A stretch of DNA of 64,000 nucleotides, taken from contig PNMI01000001.1 in the NCBI GenBank assembly GCA_013823565.1, positions 296,955 through 360,954 on the forward strand, given 5' to 3'. Origin of the DNA: Sphingobacteriaceae bacterium (GTDB lineage Bacteria > Bacteroidota > Bacteroidia > B-17B0 > Aurantibacillaceae). Positions 9,901 to 17,704 of the stretch are shown piece by piece. Positions within the stretch are counted from its first letter, which is position 1. Each line of letters opens with the position of its first letter. Position numbers and translations under genes: made by a program. The notes beneath the pieces are model-generated. The model saw only the letters and a program-made list of their open reading frames with translations. It did no database searches and was not told the DNA's origin.

Positions 9901-11755
9901 TTCGTTAACAGCCACTAATTTAACAGCTGGCACTTATACAGCTCAATTGATTGATGCCAAAGGTTGTACGGTTACAGCAAATGCTATTATAAACGAACCT
10001 TTACCATTAAGTATTACATCAGCTTCCGTAACAAATGTGTTGTGTTTTGGACAAAACAATGGTTCTGTTAATGTTTCTGTTTCGGGCGGCTCTTCAATTT
10101 ATTCTTATTCATGGAGTCCAAATGTTTCTTCATCAGCTATTGCTTCAAATTTAATTTCAGGTAATTATACTGTTTTTGTAAATGATAATAATAATTGTAA
10201 TACATCATTATCACTGATAGTAAATGAACCTTCGTTATTAATATCTACGATTTCAAACACTACAAATCCAATTTGTTATAATACAACAGGAGCTTCTACA
10301 GTGGCTGTTTCGGGAGGAACAATGCCTTATATATATAATTGGTCAACTACTCCTGTTCAAACAGGAAGTAGTGTGGGAAATCTATATGCAGGAAATTATA
10401 CAGTTAGTGTTATTGATGCCAATGGATGTTCAGTATCAAATACTTTAACAATTATAGAACCAACTCAAATTATAACGAGTTTAAGTACTAGTGATACAAT
10501 TTGTATTGGTCAACAAGCAAATATAATGGCAGGTGCTAATGGAGGCGCAGGAAATTATTACTACACATGGCAACCATCAGGAATAATTAACAGTGGAACA
10601 TTGAGCGTTAGCCCAACAGTTAATACAACATATACTGTGGTAGCATTTGATCAAAATGGATGTGCGGGAATTGAAGATAGTATTAATGTTATTGTTTATG
10701 ATTTAACTTCTGCAAATGTTCAAGTTACAGGACAAACTCCAATTTGCTTTGGTCAGGTGAGTATAATTGAGGGACAGGTAAATGGTAATACAGGACCAGT
10801 AAATATATCATGGAATAATGGATTAGGAAACACAATAGGTCCTTTTATAGAACAACCTATTAATTCTATGACATATATCATGACAGTTACTAATGCATGC
10901 GGATTGTCTGTATCCGATTCGGTAAGTATTACTTTTAATCCACCTCCTGTTATTAATATTATTTCTGATACAATAAAAGGATGTGCCCCAAGTATTATTA
11001 ATTTTTCTGATAGTTCAATTACAGGTAACTCATTAGATCCAATCACATCTTGGAGTTGGGATTTTGGAGATGGAATTATTTCTACTTCTCAAAATCCTTC
11101 ACATGTTTTTAATAATGCAGGAACATACACGGTTAATTTAACTGTTACTACAGATGCTGGTTGCACAGCTAACAGTAGTTCGAATCCCATTATAATTAAT
11201 GCTTATAGTGCTCCAGTTGCAAATTTCTCAACCAATATGATTGATTTTGATATTCCATACGATGTTTTGCATTGTACTAACTTATCAAATGGCGGCATTA
11301 CTTACGAATGGAGTTTTGGAGATGGTTCATTTTCTAACGATATAAATCCAAGCTATTTATATAATAGCATCGGTCAGCATCAAATTCAATTAGTGGTGTC
11401 TAATCAGTATGGATGTAAAGATACTGCGGTTGCAGAAATAGTGACACATTCAGATGTTATATTTCCAAATGCATTTACTCCAAATCCAGACGGAAGTTCG
11501 GGAGGCTCTTATACAATAAGTAGTTTGGATAACGATGTGTTTTTTCCATATACATCAGGAGTGATTGATTTTAAATTACAGATTTACGATAGATGGGGAG
11601 AATTGATTTTTGAATCAACGGATGTTAAAACTGGTTGGGACGGATATTATAGAGGCAAACTTTGCCAAATGGGAGTTTATGTTTGGAAAGCATATGTAAA
11701 ATTAAATGATAGTAGAATATTTAAAAAAACAGGAGACGTGACATTGTTGAGATAA
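3974..11755 (+). CDS. Giant SprB-repeat cell-surface adhesin with T9SS type B (gliding-associated) C-terminal domain
   Basis: 2593 aa. A signal peptide is followed by an ATHIVGGSLTY opening and an LYRDCG motif, both typical of large T9SS-secreted Bacteroidota proteins. A cadherin/Ig-like part lies near 315-450. About 20 SprB-type repeats of roughly 76 aa follow (residues about 550-2200; core TNVSCFGGSNG, then GGT..Y.YSW). Two PKD-like domains (about 2335-2480; WSWDFGDG, YEWSFGDG) precede the type B sorting domain (about 2496-2593; FPNAFTPN, IYDRWGELIF, GWDGYYRG). In Flavobacterium johnsoniae SprB is the mobile gliding adhesin and needs SprF for secretion; here a PorP/SprF gene starts 4 bp after the stop. 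Adhesion is inferred, and gliding itself is not demonstrated. It is the central gene of the first tandem module. Confidence 0.92.
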   Translation: MSRRILYIFIIVLITRFSCYATHIVGGSLTYVYNGGSNYTITLKLYRDCGAGTAALPGSVLISVLGNNGAPFSPSKDISIPLGTVTNVPSNLSPCAIPPNPLPCVQEAVYTKTVNNLPSNFGGYHLYYQIVARNLTLTNVNAACSCIGESFYAHIPGTNETNIWNENFSLANGTTIDNGTTAWATTSGSVAPNSAMVNNNLFEIKGANNAKYTWTSQNINISSCTSVGVTVNLKESGTLDANDSILVYYRLNGGAMTLFPTNGFKADDFTSALASVTGLVGTNLEIIIRTRFDGNSPNSEIYKIDDIDVNCFSGPFISNSNPVFNLFPPLFICVNQPFSFNHAATDVDGDSLVYSLYTPFDGDNAAGPLDPTFPANTASFTPITFLPGFSTTSPLGSPLSLNSSTGLLTGTPTIQGQFVVGVMVKEYRNGVYIGQTLRDFQFNVLNCPQPPPAITLNNVSVNDGCSKPLIASGITAASATWNSISPGAPGAYNNYLSCTSGCLTPTVSAIGTPPPFVDYLVCGNSISCAGTFVCDTLRVTFNSTLGVNIQPSNPTLCFGQTSTTLTALGSGGTPPYSYLWNNVNASQNIFVGVGTYNVKVTDGSGCPPAFNTIIVTSYSVPINANPGPDKTICKQNPLATINATVTGAVGGIWSGGLGSFSPNNTTLTNLNYTPSAAELAAGSATLFLTTTGNGNCPLDIDTLVIQYSNFTAASTTSVININCFGETNGSSSISLTGGTGPFSYSWSTVPTQTTNSVTNLSLGTYSITVVDGIGCTQVSTVVITQPPVMSIISTATNVSCNGGNNGALTTTVSGGTSPYTYLWLNTGQTSSGISNLGAGIYTLQVTDAKGCVTTHTTTVTEPTVLNVSLTGTNVSCFNGSTGSVSSTVSGGTSGYTYSWSPGGSTGSSITNVVSGAYTLIVTDSKGCVKSQTTTLTQPAALLAIPSVTNESCNYLNNGIASISASGGTSGYTYQWLPGLQTATSITNLSAGVYTVNVTDSQGCVTTTIATVTEPSTLSVNISNQINVSCFGGSNGSVSSSGLGGTPNYSYSWLPGGSTNAVLSGVQAGTYSLTVTDAKSCQTQTTVVITQPSVLNVSAGVTNVSCNGGNNGIISISPTGGNSPYLHTLFPGNIVSSNFASLSPGNYTVVTSDANNCLNTTTVNVSQPTTISSVVSYTNSNCGFQNGVASIAITSGGLPPFTYQWLPSGGTSSVTTNLFAGSYSVTVFDGNGCLTSNIVNINDIEGPVVSIASTTNVSCYGGSNGSAIATFSAGTGPFTYSWSPSGGNSLVANSLSIGTYVIKVTDNLGCIGLATTPLIIQPLPITTVLSHTNVSCFNGSNGIASVVASGGTPGYTYSWTPTGNISSSISGLTSGTYTVQVKDSYSCTSTNTIAVTQPTSSISLSVVSNSVSCFGGTNGSVIATANGGTLPYSYLWNGVGVSGNVLSNITAGTYTVTGTDFNGCAITNTVAVIEPPVISLLMSSVNSNCSNASGQASVSATGGAGSYTYQWSPNGVINSLNTNLLSGNYSVTVQDANGCSASNSISVLNNPAPTVNISGVSNVSCYGGSNGTATVNVVGGTGPFIYIWSPLGGNGNVGTNLSVGIYTVQVFSNNGCTVQATTPMITQPLPITTVLSHTNVSCFGGSNGMASIVANGGMPGYTYSWTPGGNTSTSISGLIQGTYTVQVKDSYSCTSTNTIVVSQPTLLSVNISSLTNVSCFGGNDGNATLNVLGGTSPFSYNWLPYGGNGSTVSGLINGTYTVNITDVNSCATSTIITIAQPSMALSATINSTGASCFGGTDGTATVNVIGGTTNYNYQWSPNGGNLSTATNLSAGNYLVTISDANNCQLTTPISVNQPSILTGTLITDDATCGLANGSIISQINGGTSPYSYSWNSGAYSTANVINIPANSYSLNVTDANNCMLTYSTIVNNLAGPTIGVVSTTSVLCNGDNNATATATISNAVLPYSFNWMPNGSNSLTATNLTAGTYTAQLIDAKGCTVTANAIINEPLPLSITSASVTNVLCFGQNNGSVNVSVSGGSSIYSYSWSPNVSSSAIASNLISGNYTVFVNDNNNCNTSLSLIVNEPSLLISTISNTTNPICYNTTGASTVAVSGGTMPYIYNWSTTPVQTGSSVGNLYAGNYTVSVIDANGCSVSNTLTIIEPTQIITSLSTSDTICIGQQANIMAGANGGAGNYYYTWQPSGIINSGTLSVSPTVNTTYTVVAFDQNGCAGIEDSINVIVYDLTSANVQVTGQTPICFGQVSIIEGQVNGNTGPVNISWNNGLGNTIGPFIEQPINSMTYIMTVTNACGLSVSDSVSITFNPPPVINIISDTIKGCAPSIINFSDSSITGNSLDPITSWSWDFGDGIISTSQNPSHVFNNAGTYTVNLTVTTDAGCTANSSSNPIIINAYSAPVANFSTNMIDFDIPYDVLHCTNLSNGGITYEWSFGDGSFSNDINPSYLYNSIGQHQIQLVVSNQYGCKDTAVAEIVTHSDVIFPNAFTPNPDGSSGGSYTISSLDNDVFFPYTSGVIDFKLQIYDRWGELIFESTDVKTGWDGYYRGKLCQMGVYVWKAYVKLNDSRIFKKTGDVTLLR
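6120..10560 (+). repeat. SprB repeat array with a nested higher-order repeat (coding)
   Basis: Around 20 imperfect units of about 228 bp encode SprB repeats. Units of one subtype recur at regular steps. The segment beginning near 7931 recurs near 8849 (918 bp, four units) with strong DNA similarity, and again more diverged near 9995 (1146 bp, five units). Unit numbers are my own count by eye. Confidence 0.8.
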
Positions 11756-11758
11756 AAG

Positions 11759-12760
11759 ATGAGAAAGATTTATTTAAATATGATTGTAGTAATGTTGTTG
11801 AAAGTACTTCCTGTATTGTCGCAGGATATGCATTTTTCGCAATTTTATGCATCTCCATTATATTTAAATCCAGCATTTGCGGGCGCCAATGTTTGCTCTA
11901 GATTTTCATTAACGTATAGAAATCAATGGCCAGGAGTATCAACAGCTTATAAATCATATTTAGGTTCCTTCGATCATTGTTTTAGTAAAAATAACATTGG
12001 CGTTGGATTACAATTTGCTAGCGATATTTCCGGAACGGGCGGATTAAAAACAACGATGATAAATCCACTCATTTCTTATGAAACTACTTTATCAAGAAAA
12101 TATTCTTTACGCTTTGGTGTTCAGCCTGGAGTTACAATGAAAAGTATTGAGATGAGTAAGTTAACATTTGGGGATCAATTGTATAGAGGTGGAAACGTGA
12201 CGACTGTTGAATCTCCGACCTTATCTAGAACTTTTTTTGATTTTGGGGCAGGTGCAATTTTTTATGGTTCTAATTTTTGGATTGGTACTTCTGCATACCA
12301 CTTAAATAAACCTAATGAGTCGTTATTTGGAATTAGTAATACACGATTGCCGATTCGATACTCTGTTCATGGAGGATATAAATACAATTTGAATCAAGAT
12401 GAGAAGCCTGGAGATATAAAAAAAACATTAACAGCAGCTTTTAATTATAGAGGTCAAGAAAAGTTCGATCAATTTGATATTGGAGTTTATTATACAAGAT
12501 CAATTTTAAATATTGGATTATGGTATAGGGGAATTCCTGTATTAAAATCGTATAAGCCAGGGTATAAAAACAATGACGCTTTTGTTTTGATTATAGGTTT
12601 AGAAATGGAAAGATTTAATATTGGATACAGTTATGATATTACAATTTCTGAATTATCAAATGTTACAAAAGGTTCTCATGAAATCACCTTAAGTTTTCAA
12701 ATGTGTAAAATCAAACAAAAAAAGAAAAAACTACAATTAATATCATGTCCAAAATTTTAA
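11759..12760 (+). CDS. PorP/SprF-family T9SS outer-membrane protein, copy 1
   Basis: 333 aa. After a signal peptide comes the family opening QDMHFSQFYASPLYLNPAFAG, then YRNQWPG, and the C-terminal YSYDITISELS..TKGSHEI. These are hallmarks of the PorP/SprF family of outer-membrane barrels. SprF is required for surface delivery of SprB, and such genes typically sit beside type B substrate genes. This one starts 4 bp after the SprB-like giant and 11 bp before the second small module gene, so it most likely serves the giant. The lysine-rich C-terminal tail (KIKQKKKK) is unusual for a barrel terminus. Confidence 0.9.
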   Translation: MRKIYLNMIVVMLLKVLPVLSQDMHFSQFYASPLYLNPAFAGANVCSRFSLTYRNQWPGVSTAYKSYLGSFDHCFSKNNIGVGLQFASDISGTGGLKTTMINPLISYETTLSRKYSLRFGVQPGVTMKSIEMSKLTFGDQLYRGGNVTTVESPTLSRTFFDFGAGAIFYGSNFWIGTSAYHLNKPNESLFGISNTRLPIRYSVHGGYKYNLNQDEKPGDIKKTLTAAFNYRGQEKFDQFDIGVYYTRSILNIGLWYRGIPVLKSYKPGYKNNDAFVLIIGLEMERFNIGYSYDITISELSNVTKGSHEITLSFQMCKIKQKKKKLQLISCPKF

Positions 12761-12771
12761 AACCATAACTT

Positions 12772-13212
12772 ATGAAATCAATCATTTATTTTTCTCAAGC
12801 AGTATTAATAGGCCTATCTTTTTTACTGTATTCTTTTGTTACTAATCCTCCTTGTGAGTCTGATGAGTTTGTAGATAGTTGTGCCCCTGCCTTAGGAAAT
12901 TTTGTATTTATCAAAACATTTAATATCAACGTTGATAAGCCAGGAAATAAAACAGAATATTCATATGTGTTAAGCCGTGATTCTGAATATAAAATTGTAG
13001 TATGCGATCAAAATGACCCTGGCAAAAAAATGATCATAAATTTTTACGATAGAAGTAAAAAGTTAATAGCTTCTAATTATTTAAAAAGCAGTAAAAAAAT
13101 ATTTCCTACTGTAAGTTATAAATGCGCTGCAACAGGAGTTTATTATGTAGAAGCTTTTTTTGAAGGTGATAAAAGTGGATGTGGTATAAATATCTTAGGA
13201 TTTAAAAAATAA
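12772..13212 (+). CDS. Small secreted Cys-containing protein, second copy of the T9SS module gene
   Basis: 146 aa, paralogous to the product of 3496-3951. It shares a hydrophobic leader, then PCESD, YKIVVCD, KMIINFYDRSKKLIAS, YKCAATGVYYVE and GCGI. It lies 11 bp after a PorP/SprF gene and 8 bp before another type B substrate gene, repeating the order seen at 3496-4000. Biochemical role unknown. Export by the Sec system is likely from the leader; I see no lipobox and no T9SS domain. Confidence 0.75.
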   Translation: MKSIIYFSQAVLIGLSFLLYSFVTNPPCESDEFVDSCAPALGNFVFIKTFNINVDKPGNKTEYSYVLSRDSEYKIVVCDQNDPGKKMIINFYDRSKKLIASNYLKSSKKIFPTVSYKCAATGVYYVEAFFEGDKSGCGINILGFKK

Positions 13213-13220
13213 TTTAATAC

Positions 13221-14561
13221 ATGAAAAATTGGTTACTTGTATTTTTTGTATCCGTTTTAGCTAGCAAAACGTTAGCCCAGTCGGTAGGTGGAAGCACATC
13301 TGGTTCTACCTATTTTTGTATACCGACTAATTCGGGTTTTGTTTCCTTAAGTGGCTTTTCTGGAACAATTCAACATTGGGAATCTTCGATAAATAATGGG
13401 TTAAACTGGACATTTATCTCAAATCCTACAACAACACAAAATTATAGTAATCTTAGTCAAACAACTTGGTTTAGGGCTATTGTTAAAAATGGTGTTTTTC
13501 CTCCCGATACATCAACAATATCTATTATTACCATTCACACTGCTGCCTTTGGTGGAAATATTTCTGGTGGAGGCTCGTTTTGTGTATCAGCACCTTCAGG
13601 TACATTAAGTTTGAGTAATCAAGTTGGGCAGGTGTCGTTTTGGGAATATTCTGTTAATGGTGGCGCATTGTGGACAATGATTACTAATACATTATCTACA
13701 TTACCTTATTTGCCAGTTACTCAAAACACAATCTATCGTGCTATTGTTCAAAATGTTTCTGTATGTCCAAAAGACACTTCCGATGAAGTTTCATTTATTA
13801 TTTCTCAACCAACAGTAGCAGGTTTTTTGCAGCAAAATGATACCGCCTGTTATGCTAATAATCTTGATACGCTCAATTTAAGTGGACAAACAGGAAATGT
13901 GATGGATTGGATTTATTCTACCAACTCAGGCGCTTCATGGAATTTAGTTGGGAGTACACAGAGTGCATATACATACTCAAATATTACTCAAACCACTTTA
14001 TATAGAGTTCTTGTTAAAAATGGCGCATGTCCAGAAGATACAACTTTACCTGTTAAAATTGTGGTTGTAAATGCTAACGTTGCTTCCGCAGGTTCAGATA
14101 AAACAATAACAAGATATGAGAGTGTTCAATTAAACGGAAGTGGAAATGGAACTCCAGAATGGACTCCTAATACTGAAATAAGTAATCCAAATATTTTTAC
14201 TCCAATTGTTACACCGAGTAATACAACAACTTATATATTAACATTAACCGATCAGCATTCTTGTTTTAGCTCTGATTCTGTAACGATTACTGTTATCATT
14301 CCATTTCCAAATGCAATTACTCCAAATGGAGATGATGTTAATGATTATTTTTTAATCGATAATATTCAATTATATAAACAAAGTTCATTATTAATTTTTA
14401 ATAGATGGGGTAATTTGGTATACAAAGCATCACCTTATAATAATGAATGGAATGGGAAATCTAAAAGTGGTAATGATCTTCCAGATGATATATATTATTA
14501 CACTTTAGATTATGGAGTAGGAGAAAAGCCTATTTCAGGATATGTATTAATTAAACGATAA
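13221..14561 (+). CDS. T9SS type B substrate with three Ig-like repeats
   Basis: 446 aa with a signal peptide ending ALAQS/TLAQS-like. Three related units of about 85 aa follow (about 20-280), each with a W.YS.N.G..W core and a YRA.V.NG ending, as in Ig-like surface domains. A short Ig/PKD-like unit precedes the type B sorting domain (FPNAITPNGDDVNDYF, IFNRWGNLVY, WNGKSKSG, DIYYYTLD). It is much smaller than the SprB-like giant but occupies the same slot in the second module. Surface attachment or secretion is expected; the ligand is unknown. Confidence 0.85.
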   Translation: MKNWLLVFFVSVLASKTLAQSVGGSTSGSTYFCIPTNSGFVSLSGFSGTIQHWESSINNGLNWTFISNPTTTQNYSNLSQTTWFRAIVKNGVFPPDTSTISIITIHTAAFGGNISGGGSFCVSAPSGTLSLSNQVGQVSFWEYSVNGGALWTMITNTLSTLPYLPVTQNTIYRAIVQNVSVCPKDTSDEVSFIISQPTVAGFLQQNDTACYANNLDTLNLSGQTGNVMDWIYSTNSGASWNLVGSTQSAYTYSNITQTTLYRVLVKNGACPEDTTLPVKIVVVNANVASAGSDKTITRYESVQLNGSGNGTPEWTPNTEISNPNIFTPIVTPSNTTTYILTLTDQHSCFSSDSVTITVIIPFPNAITPNGDDVNDYFLIDNIQLYKQSSLLIFNRWGNLVYKASPYNNEWNGKSKSGNDLPDDIYYYTLDYGVGEKPISGYVLIKR

Positions 14562-14568
14562 AAATATA

Positions 14569-15495
14569 ATGAAGAAATTTATTTACAGTGTCATTTTATT
14601 CATCGTAACAAATGAATCTTTTTGTCAACAAGATCCAATGTACTCTATGTATATGTTTGATAAAGTATTAATCAATCCAGCATATACGGGAAGCTCAAAT
14701 TGGGCAGTTGGTACAGTAAAGTATAGAAATCAATTTATTGGAATGGCTGGTAATCCAGTAACTCAAACATTTAACTTTCATTCACCGATACAAAGCAAAC
14801 ATATTGGAGTAGGTATAAAAGTAATTAATGATAAGATTGCCATTATGAATACTTTGAATGCTGCTTTACTATTGTCATATCACTTAAATCTTGCAGGTGG
14901 AAAATTATCAGCAGGTATTGATGCAGGTATTTACAATAGAAAAATAGATTATTCAAAATTAATATTAAGTAGTAGAGGAGATAATTCTATTCCTACTTCA
15001 GCACAATCGTCTCTTGTTCCAGATTTATCTTGGGGTTTATATTATCAAAAAAAGCAATGGTATGTTGGTTTCTCACAGTATCATTTAATTAAAACAAGTT
15101 TTAATGATAAAGCAATATCAAAATCTAATTCAAAATTAGCGAATCACTTGTATTTTATTGCGGGAAATGTATTTACACTTAATAAATATTGGACGGTAGA
15201 ACCTAGTATGTTATTAAAAATTCAACCCTCAAGTGCAACGCAATTAGATTTTAATACGATGCTTTATTATCAAGATAAATTTGGAGCAGGAATCCAATAT
15301 CGCACAGGAGATGCAATAGCTGCTGTTGTTAGATATAACGTAATAGAAAGTTTAAGAATTACTTATTCATATGATATTACAATATCAAAATTATCAGGTT
15401 ACTCAAAAGGAGCCCATGAAATTATGATATCTTATGGGATTAAATTACCTCCGCCTCCAGTTCAAAAAGAAACCCATCCTAGATATTATTTCTAA
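14569..15495 (+). CDS. PorP/SprF-family T9SS outer-membrane protein, copy 2
   Basis: 308 aa. A signal peptide is followed by QDPMYSMYMFDKVLINPAYTG and YRNQFIG, with YSYDITISKLSGYSKGAHEI near the end. This is the same family as 11759-12760, but the two copies are clearly diverged. It starts 7 bp after the 446-aa type B substrate and 2 bp before a TPR-PD40 gene. It is presumably the dedicated secretion or anchoring partner of that substrate, by analogy with SprB/SprF. Confidence 0.9.
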   Translation: MKKFIYSVILFIVTNESFCQQDPMYSMYMFDKVLINPAYTGSSNWAVGTVKYRNQFIGMAGNPVTQTFNFHSPIQSKHIGVGIKVINDKIAIMNTLNAALLLSYHLNLAGGKLSAGIDAGIYNRKIDYSKLILSSRGDNSIPTSAQSSLVPDLSWGLYYQKKQWYVGFSQYHLIKTSFNDKAISKSNSKLANHLYFIAGNVFTLNKYWTVEPSMLLKIQPSSATQLDFNTMLYYQDKFGAGIQYRTGDAIAAVVRYNVIESLRITYSYDITISKLSGYSKGAHEIMISYGIKLPPPPVQKETHPRYYF

Positions 15496-15497
15496 AT

Positions 15498-17546
15498 ATG
15501 GAAATGTATAGATTTATTAAAATGAAAAAAACACTAATTGTAATAATAATATTGTACGTAATGCCTGTTTTTTCTCAACGAAATTTAGAGAAAGGCGATA
15601 GGTATTTCAATATTAATCAGTTCGAATCTGCTATTAAATATTATACGATGGATTTGACTTCTAAAAATAAGAAAGCTGCAGAAAAGTCAGCTCAAAAATT
15701 AGCAGACTGTTATCGTATTATAGGCGAATTTGAAAAAGCAGAAGAGCTGTATAGAAAAATATTAAAACGAAAAAAGAAAGATCCTATTCATTATTTAAAT
15801 TATGCATTGTCTTTAAAAAGTAGTGCTAAATATGCAGAAGCAAAATTACAGTTTGAAGAATACATAAAGTTAAAACCTGAAGATTTAATGGGGCCAGTTT
15901 ACCTCCAATCATGTGATTCTGCACAAAAATGGTTAGATGAAACGATAGGCAAAGAAGTAAAAAGCATTGATAAAATCAATACCGAGTATTCAGAGTTCAG
16001 CCCTTGTATTTATAATCATAAATTATATTTTTCTTCTTCTAGACCAGGAAGTAAGCAAGCTTTAATCAGTTTTGATGGAGGAGGTGAAGTTCATAGATTA
16101 GATATTTATAATATTGATTTTAGTCGTATAGATGTAAAAGAAGATATAAAAACAGATATAGTAAATTTTAAGGAAATTAATTCACCAAAACACGAAGGAG
16201 CGATTTGTTTCTCTAAAGATGGTAAGGAGCTATATTTTACCAAAACAGTAAAAGGAAATAGAAATGAAAAAACGAATGATATTTTAAATACACTTCAAAT
16301 ATTTTATAGTAAAATAGATTCTACTGGAAAATGGACAGAGCCTAAAAGTGCTTTTTCGTTTAATAGTACAAATTATTCGGTAGCTCACCCAAGTCTTTCT
16401 CCTGATGGAAATACTATTTTCTTTATGTCTGATATGAAAAATGGATTTGGAAAAACAGATATTTACTATTGTATTAAACAAACTAACGGAAAGTGGAGTC
16501 CTCCAAGAAACATAGGAAATTCTATAAATACGTTTGGTTATGAAATGTTTCCCTTTATTTCTGAATCAGGGATACTGTATTTTTCATCTAACGCTCATCC
16601 AGGAATGGGGCAGTTGGATGTTTTTGAAGCAAGTTTAGTGGATGGCAAATGGACCAATGTTAAAAACGTGAAGCCTCCTATCAACTCAATTGGAAATGAT
16701 TTTGGAATTGTATTAGATGGTTTAAATCATCATGGTTTTTTTAGTTCAGACAGATTTAATGGAAAAGGATTGGAGGATATTTATAGTTTTGCTGATGAGC
16801 AACCCATAACTTTAAATTTTGAAAATGATACATTATACTTTAGAGACAAAAGTATTTTTGATGAGGTTAAATATAAAATCACTAATGAAAAAGATAAGTC
16901 AGAAGTTGAATTGCTTGCTGTAAACGGAGTGTTTAAAGTTAAGGTAGAAAAAATGACTCCATATAAAATGGTAGCTCGAAAAAATGGGATGTTGTTTAAT
17001 AAAATTTTCTTTGAATATAATCATCAACAAACTATTTATGATTTAAAACTAAAAGTAACCTCAAAACCTATTTTATTAGACGGACTTTTTAATTTTTCGA
17101 AAAGCACTAATGATAAAGAAACGAATTTGACTATCACTGATTCTACAGGTTTAGAAAGCAAACATCAAATACGGAGTTTTTATAGTATTTGCGACACAAT
17201 TAAAGTCAATCAAAACTATCAAATCACCACAAAAAAACTTGCCGAGGCATTGAATTTAAGTGATAATAAAGTTTTTGATGATCGCACGATTCATTTAAAA
17301 ATAAAAGTTTTTTCCTCTAATTTAAGTCTTGAAAATACAGCTGTTGTAATAAAAGAAAATGAAAAAATTATTACAACATTAAACAATAGTGCTAATGGAG
17401 AGTTTAATTGTTATTTAAAATATAACTATCCTAAAAAATATACTATAGAGATCTCATCGGATGGCTTCACTACAAAAAATATAGAATTTGAAACTAGAGA
17501 AAATCAGTATGCAGATATTCTTGAAGTGGAACTTTTTGGAAAATAA
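15498..17546 (+). CDS. TPR / PD40 beta-propeller protein of the T9SS locus
   Basis: 682 aa. After a signal peptide, TPR helices span about 27-130 (GDRYFNINQFESAIKYY, ADCYRIIGEFEKAEELY). WD40-like PD40 strands follow (about 155-430; FSPCIYNHKLYFSSSRPG, HPSLSPDGNTIFFMSD, YFSSNAHPGMGQLDVF). The C-terminal 250 residues are beta-rich and not recognised. T9SS proteins of the PorE type share TPR plus PD40 but end in an OmpA domain, which I do not see here. The ATG at 15498 follows the previous stop by 2 bp; the ATG at 15522 (MKKTLIVI) gives a more standard signal peptide and is a good alternative. Confidence 0.85.
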   Translation: MEMYRFIKMKKTLIVIIILYVMPVFSQRNLEKGDRYFNINQFESAIKYYTMDLTSKNKKAAEKSAQKLADCYRIIGEFEKAEELYRKILKRKKKDPIHYLNYALSLKSSAKYAEAKLQFEEYIKLKPEDLMGPVYLQSCDSAQKWLDETIGKEVKSIDKINTEYSEFSPCIYNHKLYFSSSRPGSKQALISFDGGGEVHRLDIYNIDFSRIDVKEDIKTDIVNFKEINSPKHEGAICFSKDGKELYFTKTVKGNRNEKTNDILNTLQIFYSKIDSTGKWTEPKSAFSFNSTNYSVAHPSLSPDGNTIFFMSDMKNGFGKTDIYYCIKQTNGKWSPPRNIGNSINTFGYEMFPFISESGILYFSSNAHPGMGQLDVFEASLVDGKWTNVKNVKPPINSIGNDFGIVLDGLNHHGFFSSDRFNGKGLEDIYSFADEQPITLNFENDTLYFRDKSIFDEVKYKITNEKDKSEVELLAVNGVFKVKVEKMTPYKMVARKNGMLFNKIFFEYNHQQTIYDLKLKVTSKPILLDGLFNFSKSTNDKETNLTITDSTGLESKHQIRSFYSICDTIKVNQNYQITTKKLAEALNLSDNKVFDDRTIHLKIKVFSSNLSLENTAVVIKENEKIITTLNNSANGEFNCYLKYNYPKKYTIEISSDGFTTKNIEFETRENQYADILEVELFGK

Positions 17547-17688
17547 GTTTTTTGGAGAGTAAGGGCGAGTATTTTATCGATTTTGTTTGTCCCGCATTAT
17601 GTTGTTCGAGTCTAAGTTCTAAATTCTCACAATGTCCTTTGTAAAAAGACATGTCAATTTCACTTTGAATAACATAAGCATAAAACAT
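17530..17688 (-). pseudogene. Truncated GIY-YIG endonuclease-like gene
   Basis: Read on the minus strand, the first ~48 codons match the single-domain GIY-YIG family: MFYAYVIQSE..MSFYKG, then LELRLEQHN.GQTKSIK. Family members are usually 80-100 aa. Here similarity stops after KKLIF, almost exactly at the stop codon of the convergent TPR-PD40 gene, and the C-terminal half is missing. The remaining frame runs on only as antisense of that gene. I read it as a remnant broken at the junction, probably not functional. Confidence 0.6.
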
Positions 17689-17704
17689 ATTTCAAAATCA
17701 ATTG

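Noticed and set aside
6120-10560. Regular repeats suggesting a CRISPR array or minisatellite
   Set aside because: The period (~228 bp) and full coding continuity show protein repeats of the SprB type; there are no short constant repeats with unique spacers.
10753-11046. Minus-strand 97-aa ORF inside the SprB-like giant
   Set aside because: Antisense to coding sequence in a strongly biased repeat region; no start or signal support.
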